Origin: CAIPVR01 sp049316905
GTDB lineage: Bacteria; Actinomycetota; Acidimicrobiia; Acidimicrobiales; Microtrichaceae
DNA length: 19,557 nucleotides
Reading direction: 5' to 3'
Assembly (NCBI GenBank): GCA_049316905.1
Contig: JBMOJH010000060.1
Location: 1 to 19,557, forward strand
Notes under the pieces: model-generated
The model's database searches: none
What the model was told of the DNA's origin: nothing
What the model saw: only the letters and a program-made list of their open reading frames with translations
In this document: positions 15,075-19,557 of the stretch, in pieces
Position numbering within the stretch: position 1 is the first letter of the stretch
Layout: the number at the start of each line of letters is the position of its first letter
Position numbers and translations under genes: made by a program

Positions 15075-16141
15075 CGGCCGCCCTCCACCTCGACCGGCCG
15101 GCCGTCGCGCACGTCGTGGACCGAGGCCACCTCACGGGCGCCGCCGCCGGTGCGGCGCATGCCCACCAGCACGTCCACCGCGGCCCCGACCTGCGGCCGG
15201 ACCGCCTCCAGCGACAGGCCCTCGCCGGCCGCGAGCGCGAGCGTCTCGAGACGACGGAGGGCATCCGCGGCCGAGGCGGCGTGCAGCGTCGACATCGACC
15301 CCCGGTGGCCGGTGGACAGCGCCCAGACCATGTCGAGGGCCTCCGCGCCACGGACCTCCCCGACCACCAACCGGTCGGGCCGCAGCCGGAGCGCGGCGCG
15401 CACGAGGTCGCGGATCGCCACGCGCCCGGCGCCCTCCACCGAGCCGGGCCGGGCCTCGAGCCGAACCACGTGCTCACCGGGGAGCCGCAGCTCGGCCACG
15501 TCCTCGATCGTGACCACGCGTTCGGTCCTGGGCAGCAACCCCGCCAGGGCGTTCAGCAGGGTGGTCTTGCCGCTCCCGGTGGCGCCGAACACCACCACGT
15601 TGGCGCGCCCGCGGATCCGGGCCTCCAGCGCGTCGAGGAAGGGCCCGGCCATTTCGGCCAGGGGCACGACCGCGCTGCGGTGGCGGCGCACGGCCATCAC
15701 CGGTCCGTCGACCGCCAGCGGATCGAGCACGACGGTCACGCGCGTGCCGTCGGACAGGCGGGCGTCGACGATCGGGTGCGAGCGGTCGGCCCGGAGCCCG
15801 AGCGGCCCGACGAGGCGCTCCACCGCCACGAGGATCTGCCGGCGGTCGACCCGCGTGTCGGTGCGTTCGGTGCGACCGGCCCGCTCCACCCAGACGGCGC
15901 CCGGGCCGTTGACGAGCACGTCGGTCACCTCGGGATCGTCGAGGAGGGCCTGGATCGGACCGAGCCCCACCAGGTCGACCGCGAGGGCGCGGGCGAGCGG
16001 ACCCACGTCCGCGTCGGGCAGGAGCGGCGCCTCGGCGCGCACGAGCCCCTCGAGGTGACCGACCGGGTCGCCGAGCGGGCCGTCACCCTCGGCGAAGCGG
16101 CGGCGGACGATCCGCGCCAGTGCGTCGAGCTCAGCGGTCAC
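15071..16141 (-). CDS. cpaF: CpaF/TadA-type pilus assembly ATPase
   Basis: Cytoplasmic secretion ATPase of the VirB11/GspE superfamily that powers Flp pilus assembly; 356 residues. Seen: an N-terminal domain with DLVGLGPIQALLDDPEVTDV and VLVNGPGAVWVERAGR (about 56-90), a core with Walker A GATGSGKTT (186-194), an Asp box around VVTIEDVAELRLPGEHVVRL (209-228), Walker B RLVVGEVRG (257-265), and STGHRGSMSTLHAAS (276-290), a typical CpaF His-box. Two GTG codons in a row are possible starts (16144 and 16141). The second is chosen because it gives the 4-nt GTGA overlap with the upstream gene seen at most junctions here. Confidence 0.94.
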   Translation of the reverse strand: MTAELDALARIVRRRFAEGDGPLGDPVGHLEGLVRAEAPLLPDADVGPLARALAVDLVGLGPIQALLDDPEVTDVLVNGPGAVWVERAGRTERTDTRVDRRQILVAVERLVGPLGLRADRSHPIVDARLSDGTRVTVVLDPLAVDGPVMAVRRHRSAVVPLAEMAGPFLDALEARIRGRANVVVFGATGSGKTTLLNALAGLLPRTERVVTIEDVAELRLPGEHVVRLEARPGSVEGAGRVAIRDLVRAALRLRPDRLVVGEVRGAEALDMVWALSTGHRGSMSTLHAASAADALRRLETLALAAGEGLSLEAVRPQVGAAVDVLVGMRRTGGGAREVASVHDVRDGRPVEVEGGR

Positions 16142-16770
16142 CACAACCGCCCCACCACACGGCCGATCGACCCGGGGGGCCGACGTAGCAGCATCCCCGA
16201 GTCGACTGCGCGGGCCACCGCCGGATCCACCTCGACGCTGGCCACGAGCGGCCGGTTGAGGGTGGCGGCCGCGTCCCGGGCATCGAGGGACCGGCCGCCG
16301 TCGCGCACGACCACCACACCGTCGATGCGTCGGTCGGTGCGCCGAGCCCGCCGCAGTGCCAGGTAGCAGGGGCGCACCACGAGCAGCGACCGGCCCGGTG
16401 GGTCCGCGTCGTCCGCGGTGGGGACACCGAGGTCCACCACCACCTCGCGTCGCTCCCGCACGAGCCGCTCGGCCAGGTGCTCCTCACGGGCGGGCGCCGG
16501 CGGCCCGCCCGTGCCGGCCGGCAGGAGCCACAACCGCTCCTTCACCGCGGTCTCCAGCCGCGCGAGGGCCTCGGGCGGGCTGTCGGGGGAGGCGAGCCAC
16601 TCGGCGACCCCCGGGCCGGACGGCTCTTCGATGCCCAGCACCGCGGGGAGGTCGCCGCGACGGTCGACGAGCAGCGTCGGGGACCGACGGGCCAGCACGG
16701 CACCGGCGACGGCGGCGACCACGGTGGTGCCCGTGCCGCCCTTCACGCTCCAGAACGTGGTCACGGCCAC
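16138..16770 (-). CDS. tadZ: TadZ/CpaE-like ATPase with atypical P-loop
   Basis: A 210-residue MinD/ParA-superfamily protein at the head of the tad operon, where TadZ/CpaE (Flp pilus localisation) is expected. The N-terminus reads TTFWSVKGGTGTTVVAAVAG. The signature Lys of the deviant Walker A motif (Lys 10) is present, but the second lysine of KGGxGK[ST] is Thr 15. LLVDRRGDLPAVLG (33-46) is the switch I/Walker A'-like part, and VVVDLGVP (about 111-118) the Walker B strand. It has no receiver domain and is short compared with CpaE. A GGGGAG ribosome binding site precedes the GTG by about 6 nt (plus-strand 16776-16781). ATP hydrolysis is doubtful given the missing lysine; a positioning role is inferred from context. 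Confidence 0.82.
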   Translation of the reverse strand: MAVTTFWSVKGGTGTTVVAAVAGAVLARRSPTLLVDRRGDLPAVLGIEEPSGPGVAEWLASPDSPPEALARLETAVKERLWLLPAGTGGPPAPAREEHLAERLVRERREVVVDLGVPTADDADPPGRSLLVVRPCYLALRRARRTDRRIDGVVVVRDGGRSLDARDAAATLNRPLVASVEVDPAVARAVDSGMLLRRPPGSIGRVVGRLW

Positions 16771-16826
16771 GACGGCTCCCCTGCCCGATCGGGTGCGGGC
16801 GGATCACGGCGGGGAAGCCGAGGGGC

Positions 16827-16855
16827 ACGCTACGGGCGCGGGACCCGTCCGTCAG
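16827..16855 (-). promoter_or_regulatory. Candidate promoter of the tad operon
   Basis: On the minus strand CTGACG (16855-16850), a 17-bp spacer and TAGCGT (16832-16827) form a reasonable housekeeping-type promoter. Transcription would start near 16820, leaving a leader of about 50 nt with the GGGGAG ribosome binding site of tadZ. Confidence 0.5.
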
Positions 16856-16887
16856 CGGGGACCGCGCCCCGGTCGATCCGGGACGTC

Positions 16888-16933
16888 CGGAGGTGGACGG
16901 TCGGGCTCGGACGGGAGTGGCGGAGGTGGACGG
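16888..16933. repeat. 13-bp direct repeat of the selC 3' end
   Basis: CGGAGGTGGACGG occurs at 16921-16933, inside the tRNA gene (T-stem/acceptor 3' strand), and again at 16888-16900, just past the tRNA's 3' end. The copies start 33 bp apart. This resembles the duplicated tRNA 3' end seen at integration sites, but no integrase or cargo lies between the copies. Confidence 0.6.
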
Positions 16934-17013
16934 GAATCGAACCCGCCGGACGGGGATCGCCCGTCCCGACCGCTTTGAAGGCGGCGGAGCCCACCAGGTG
17001 CTCGGACACCTCC
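16918..17013 (-). tRNA. selC: Selenocysteine tRNA, anticodon UCA
   Basis: A 96-nt gene that folds as tRNA-Sec, which is charged with Ser, converted to Sec and inserted at UGA with SelB. The acceptor starts GGAGGTG and pairs with CACCTCC; the eighth pair is a U-C mismatch. The D stem has six positions (GAGCAC/GGGCTC, one A-G mismatch) around a 5-nt loop CTGGT, the Sec-type extended D arm. The anticodon stem GCCGC/GCGGT carries the loop CTTCAAA with anticodon TCA. A long variable arm has a perfect 7-bp stem (GGACGGG/CCCGTCC). The T arm has loop TTCGATT. Discriminator G and CCA are encoded at the 3' end. A UGA suppressor tRNA-Ser is the only alternative; the long D stem and 96-nt length argue against it. 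selA, selB and selD are not in the window. Confidence 0.93.
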
Positions 17014-17038
17014 GGACGGGACGCTAGCCCCGGACGCG

Positions 17039-17066
17039 CCACGGGCGCCCCGGAGGGCGCCCGTGG
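17039..17066 (-). terminator. Strong hairpin terminator after the sigma factor gene
   Basis: CCACGGGCGCC and GGCGCCCGTGG form an 11-bp perfect stem, and one more C-G pair can close the tetraloop CGGA. It lies 36 nt past the sigma stop and just upstream of selC. No T-tract follows, as is usual in high-GC actinobacteria. It probably separates the sigma transcript from selC. Confidence 0.72.
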
Positions 17067-17101
17067 GATCGATCGGCGGCCGCACCGCGGCCGGATGCGG
17101 C

Positions 17102-18040
17102 TCAGACCGCGAGGAGATCCCTCGCGCCGGTGTCGCTCGACGGGTGGCGCAGCTTGGACATGGCCCGCGCCTCGATCTGGCGGATCCGCTCCCGGGTGAG
17201 GTTGAAGTGCTCCCCCACCTCCTCGAGCGTCCGGGGCTCACCCCGGTCGAGGCCGAAGCGGAGCTTGAGGATCTCGCGCTCCCGCTCGTCGAGCGGGGCC
17301 AGCAGGCGGCTGATCTCCTCGGGGAGCAGCGCGGTGGCGGCCACCTCGAAGGGGGACTCGGCGGAGCGGTCCTCGACCACGTCGCCCAGCTCGGCGTCGC
17401 CATCCTCGCGGAGGGGCTCCGAGAGGCTCAGCGGCTCGGCCGCGAAGCGCAGCGCCTCGGTGACCTTGTCCTCCGGCATCTCCACCTCGGCCGAGAGCTC
17501 GGCGAGGGTGGCCGGGCGGCCCAGCTTGAGCTCCAGGCGGGCCCGGGCCTTCTGCAGACGGGCCAGCGTGTCGCCCGCGTGGACGGGCAGCCGGATCGTG
17601 CGGCCGGTGTTGGCGATGCCGCGGGTGATGGCCTGACGGATCCACCACGTGGCGTAGGTGGAGAACTTGAAGCCCTTGCGCCAGTCGAACTTCTCCACGG
17701 CGTGCATCAGGCCGAGGTTGCCCTCCTGGATGAGGTCCAGCAGGGGCAGGCCGGAGGCCTGGTACTTCTTGGCGATCGAGACCACGAGGCGCAGGTTGGA
17801 CTGCACGAACGTGCGCTCGGCATCCTCGCCGTCGCGCACCGCACGCCGCAGCTCCCGCTTGCGGGCCGGGGACAGGCTGCGCCCGCCCTCCTCGAGCTCC
17901 TGGCGCGCGGCCGTCCCGGCCTCGATGGCCTGGGCGAGGCGCACCTCGTCGTCCTTGGTCAGCAGCGGGTACTGGCCGATGTCGGTCAGATACAGCCGGA
18001 CGAGATCTTCCTCGTCCCGCTCCACTCGCTCCTTTGCCAC
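17102..18040 (-). CDS. RNA polymerase sigma factor, RpoD/SigA family without region 1.1
   Basis: Sigma-70 family factor of 312 residues that directs RNA polymerase to promoters. Region 1.2 begins DLVRLYLTDIGQYPLLTKDDE (12-32). Region 2 covers about 76-146, with NLRLVVSIAKKY, DLIQEGNLGLMHAVEKFD and FKFSTYATWWIRQAITRGIA, the core-binding and -10 recognition parts. Region 3 is about 155-233, and region 4 about 246-299 with TLEEVGEHFNLTRERIRQIE as the -35 helix-turn-helix. No region 1.1 is present, which suggests a group 2 (HrdA/SigB-like) factor, though it could be the primary one. The GTG at 18040 is preferred: GAAGAGG lies about 6 nt upstream and the family sequence starts at once. An upstream ATG at 18151 would add 37 basic, unconserved residues. 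Confidence 0.92.
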   Translation of the reverse strand: MAKERVERDEEDLVRLYLTDIGQYPLLTKDDEVRLAQAIEAGTAARQELEEGGRSLSPARKRELRRAVRDGEDAERTFVQSNLRLVVSIAKKYQASGLPLLDLIQEGNLGLMHAVEKFDWRKGFKFSTYATWWIRQAITRGIANTGRTIRLPVHAGDTLARLQKARARLELKLGRPATLAELSAEVEMPEDKVTEALRFAAEPLSLSEPLREDGDAELGDVVEDRSAESPFEVAATALLPEEISRLLAPLDEREREILKLRFGLDRGEPRTLEEVGEHFNLTRERIRQIEARAMSKLRHPSSDTGARDLLAV

Positions 18041-18153
18041 CTGACACCTCTTCTCGTCGTCTACGGTGCTGACGTTCGCCACGGGCCGGTGGATCGTGTG
18101 ACCTTCCCGCCCGCCGGCCCTGCGCGTCGGGAGACGACGGGACCGACGCATGT

Positions 18154-18182
18154 GATGACAACCATCGTACGGATGGAGTCAA
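18154..18182 (-). promoter_or_regulatory. Candidate promoter of the sigma factor gene
   Basis: On the minus strand TTGACT (18182-18177) is a good -35. The best spaced -10 is poor: TGTCAT at 16 bp or GTCATC at 17 bp. Transcription would start near 18148, giving a leader of about 108 nt before the GTG at 18040. The -35 directly abuts the palindrome at 18162-18176, which therefore falls in the spacer and could block polymerase. Confidence 0.35.
18162..18176. promoter_or_regulatory. CCATC/GATGG palindrome in the sigma promoter spacer
   Basis: CCATC-GTACG-GATGG is a 5-bp inverted repeat with a 5-bp centre. Its left half CCATCG matches that of the longer palindrome at 18210-18228, 50 bp away centre to centre. 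A shared regulator is possible. Confidence 0.35.
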
Positions 18183-18209
18183 CCCCCTTCACTGGGCAGT
18201 GCCGCCCAC

Positions 18210-18228
18210 CCATCGCACCGTGCGATGG
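18210..18228. promoter_or_regulatory. 19-bp perfect palindrome upstream of the sigma gene
   Basis: CCATCGCAC-C-GTGCGATGG is a perfect 9-bp inverted repeat around one base, roughly 65-80 bp upstream of the predicted transcription start. It is more AT-balanced than its surroundings and so less likely to be a chance GC palindrome. Operator for an unknown regulator is the simplest reading. Confidence 0.5.
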
Positions 18229-18255
18229 ATTCCTGAGCGCCATCTTCCCCTGAAG

Positions 18256-18324
18256 GGTGGATCTGGACGGCCCGAACGGGCCGCCGGCCCCGCGACCCGC
18301 CCGCGGCACCGGACCAGATCCATC
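18256..18324 (-). terminator. Candidate terminator between the hypothetical gene and sigma gene
   Basis: TGGATCTGG (18258-18266) pairs exactly with CCAGATCCA (18314-18322); a G-T and a G-C pair can extend the stem outwards. The 47-nt loop contains a second hairpin, CGGCCCG-AA-CGGGCCG (18268-18283). It lies directly downstream of the stop at 18338. A two-level structure of this kind may stop transcription before the sigma promoter. Confidence 0.45.
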
Positions 18325-18337
18325 GGCAGAACGCGGG

Positions 18338-18835
18338 TCAGAACCTGAGCGCGGCCAGCCGTTCCCGGTCCTCGAGCACCGACCGGGCGGCCCCGTCGAG
18401 GAAGACCCGGGTGGACGGCTCGGCCACGGGCGAGGCCACGGCCCGCCGTGACCGGTACCCCTCGGCGAGCGCGGGCAGCACCACGTCCACGACAGCGGGC
18501 ACCAGCGCGGCGGTGCCCCCCGACGCCCGATCGGCGGCAGCGCAGGCGTCGAGCGCCGCGAGGACGTCGGCCAGCGGCCCGTCCGTGGGATCCACCACCC
18601 ACGACCCGACCGGGAACTCCCGGAGCTCCGGCAGGTGGTCACGGCCGTCCCGGGCCCGCCGGGCCGCGGACCGGTCCACCCGGGCGAGGGCCACCACCAG
18701 GTCGTCCGCACCGGCCGTCAGGACCGCGGCCGCGGCCACGGCCGCGAGCCGCTCCTCCACCCTCACCAGCTCGCCCGACCGGGCTGCGCCGGCGGGGAGG
18801 TCGATCCATCCGGCTGCTGACACCTCGAACGCCAC
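18338..18835 (-). CDS. Hypothetical protein, 165 residues
   Basis: I do not recognise this protein. It is soluble, rich in Ala, Val, Asp and Arg, has no signal peptide, membrane helix, cysteine or clear motif, and looks alpha-helical with regular amphipathic stretches (for example ERLAAVAAAAVLTAGADDLV). The GTG at 18835 is chosen because GCGAGGG lies about 8 nt upstream and the sequence further up turns into Pro/Arg/Ser-rich text typical of non-coding frames. A TTGACG (plus-strand complement at 18865-18870) could be its -35 but no good -10 follows. It is transcribed away from marR, so the two may share a control region. Coding is supported by frame, codon use and the downstream hairpin. Confidence 0.6.
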   Translation of the reverse strand: MAFEVSAAGWIDLPAGAARSGELVRVEERLAAVAAAAVLTAGADDLVVALARVDRSAARRARDGRDHLPELREFPVGSWVVDPTDGPLADVLAALDACAAADRASGGTAALVPAVVDVVLPALAEGYRSRRAVASPVAEPSTRVFLDGAARSVLEDRERLAALRF

Positions 18836-18966
18836 GCCCGAACCCTCGCCATCCGGGGATCCCACGTCAAGCCCTCCGCGGCCGGCCCGTCGAGGCACGG
18901 GACTGGGCACGGCACATCGGACCGCTGCTGCTGAGCGTCCGGGAACGGGCAGCGAACAGGTCCGAA

Positions 18967-19000
18967 CGACCCAACTGGCGGGGGAATGCCCATTGGGTCG
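18967..19000. promoter_or_regulatory. Spaced 8-bp inverted repeat upstream of marR
   Basis: CGACCCAA (18967-18974) and TTGGGTCG (18993-19000) are exact complements separated by 18 bp. The right arm covers the marR -35 hexamer. This could be two half-sites for a dimeric regulator or a looped operator. Confidence 0.35.
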
Positions 19001-19021
19001 CAACGGTTGCGTGCGTAACCT
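18993..19021 (+). promoter_or_regulatory. marR promoter with palindromic operator in the spacer
   Basis: TTGGGT (18993-18998), a 17-bp spacer and TAACCT (19016-19021) form a plausible promoter, starting near 19028. The spacer holds the perfect palindrome CGCAAC-G-GTTGCG (18999-19011). A palindrome between -35 and -10 of a marR gene is the classic arrangement for autorepression. Confidence 0.55.
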
Positions 19022-19050
19022 ATCGGTGCACACATCTAGGGGCGCACACC

Positions 19051-19512
19051 ATGGAACTGAACGACGAACAGGCCACGGCCTGGCACTCCCTCCTCGTGGC
19101 CACGGGCCGTGTCGAGGCCCGCATCGACGACGAGCTGATCGCCGAGGCCGACATCACGTTGGCCGAGTACGAGGTGCTGCACCACCTCGCCGGCGCTCCC
19201 GACGGTCGGTTGCGGATGAACGAGCTCGCCGACCTGGCGCGGCTCTCGCCGTCCGGGCTCACCCGCCGCTTCGACGCCCTGGTGCGTCGTGACTGGGTTG
19301 CCCGCGAGCGCTGCGACGACGACCGCCGTGGCGTCTACGCCCGCCTGACCGAGGCGGGGCGGGAGCGGATGGAGTCCGCACGACCGGTCCACGACCGGGC
19401 CGTGATCGAGCACTTCTTCCAGTGGCTGAAGGCCGAGGACCTGCGGTGCATGACCAAGGTCATGGGCACCGTGGCGGAGGCCAACGAGGCCCGCGCCTCC
19501 GTCCGCGCCTGA
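19051..19512 (+). CDS. MarR-family transcriptional regulator
   Basis: A 153-residue winged helix-turn-helix regulator, normal MarR length. MarR proteins bind palindromes as dimers and are released by small ligands or oxidation. Seen: an N-terminal dimerisation helix (about 5-30), ITLAEYEVLHHLAGAPDGRL (35-54), the HTH with MNELADLARLSPSGLTRRFD (56-75; recognition helix about 66-78), the wing DDDRRGVYARLTEAG (89-103) with the family's Asp-x-Arg, and C-terminal helices for dimerisation. Cys 88 and Cys 133 could sense redox state, but this is a guess. AGGGGCG lies about 7 nt before the ATG. No obvious target gene is adjacent apart from itself and the divergent hypothetical gene. Confidence 0.93.
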   Translation: MELNDEQATAWHSLLVATGRVEARIDDELIAEADITLAEYEVLHHLAGAPDGRLRMNELADLARLSPSGLTRRFDALVRRDWVARERCDDDRRGVYARLTEAGRERMESARPVHDRAVIEHFFQWLKAEDLRCMTKVMGTVAEANEARASVRA

Positions 19513-19520
19513 GCCGCCCG

Positions 19521-19545
19521 CGCCCGGGCCGCCCACACCCGGGCG
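19521..19545 (+). terminator. Candidate terminator after marR
   Basis: CGCCCGGG (19521-19528) and CCCGGGCG (19538-19545) form a perfect 8-bp stem around a 9-nt loop, 8 nt past the marR stop. No T-tract is seen. This would make marR a single-gene transcript. Confidence 0.55.
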
Positions 19546-19557
19546 GATCCGCTTCGG

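Noticed and set aside
15116..16366. Plus-strand open frame opposite cpaF and tadZ
   Set aside because: Antisense to a gene with intact Walker A, Walker B and His-box motifs.
16918..17013. tRNA-Ser or UGA suppressor reading of the tRNA gene
   Set aside because: The anticodon is UCA, not a Ser anticodon, and the six-position D stem with 5-nt loop and 96-nt length fit tRNA-Sec.
18041..18151. Longer start (ATG at 18151) for the sigma factor
   Set aside because: The extra 37 residues are basic and unlike region 1.1, and the GTG at 18040 has a better ribosome binding site.
17063..18253. Plus-strand open frame opposite the sigma factor gene
   Set aside because: Antisense to a sigma factor with all of regions 1.2 to 4; no motif of its own.

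Overview
The window is very GC-rich, uses GTG starts freely and packs its genes tightly. It reads as chromosomal DNA of an actinobacterium (Actinomycetota). The group 2-like sigma factor, the reduced Flp/Tad cluster with a DUF4244 pilin and the BldG-position STAS gene fit that phylum. A deep branch such as Acidimicrobiia is my inference, not something the sequence proves. No insertion sequence, phage gene or CRISPR array is visible.

Layout from left to right. (1) 1-2713, minus: topA, DNA topoisomerase I, cut by the left edge inside a lysine-rich tail. (2) 2889-4100, plus: an acyl-CoA dehydrogenase of the ACAD10/11-like type, divergent from topA. (3) 4273-10269, plus: a complete seven-gene Mrp (Mnh) cation/proton antiporter operon, A-B-C-D-E-F-G, with exact 4-nt overlaps at all six junctions. 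(4) 10306-10644, minus: a small STAS protein in the position of bldG but without the usual phosphorylatable residue. (5) 10709-13036, plus: a MrfA/YprA/Hrq1-like DEAD/DEAH helicase with a C-terminal cysteine cluster. (6) 16770 down to 13041, minus: a compact tight-adherence (Flp pilus) operon, tadZ-cpaF-tadB-tadC-DUF4244 pilin-tadE. (7) 16918-17013, minus: a tRNA gene with anticodon UCA, a long variable arm and an extended D stem, i.e. selenocysteine tRNA (selC). (8) 17102-18040, minus: an RpoD-family sigma factor without region 1.1, behind a promoter region carrying two related palindromes. (9) 18338-18835, minus: a hypothetical protein. (10) 19051-19512, plus: a MarR-family regulator with a palindrome inside its likely promoter.

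The Mrp proteins form one membrane complex exporting Na+ (or other cations) against protons. The tad genes supply the ATPase, platform and pilin-like parts of a pilus, but a prepilin peptidase and a TadG-like protein are not here and must be elsewhere if the pilus is made. From memory, topA, bldG, this helicase and an Flp cluster lie near each other in Streptomyces too, so the block is probably ancestral, with the Mrp operon and the dehydrogenase as local content.

The most notable observations are the selC gene, the STAS protein lacking its phosphosite, the TadZ-like ATPase with a threonine in place of the P-loop lysine, several apparently leaderless starts (topA and the STAS gene), and perfect palindromes upstream of mrpA, the sigma gene and marR. 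No wholly new multi-gene system is evident.
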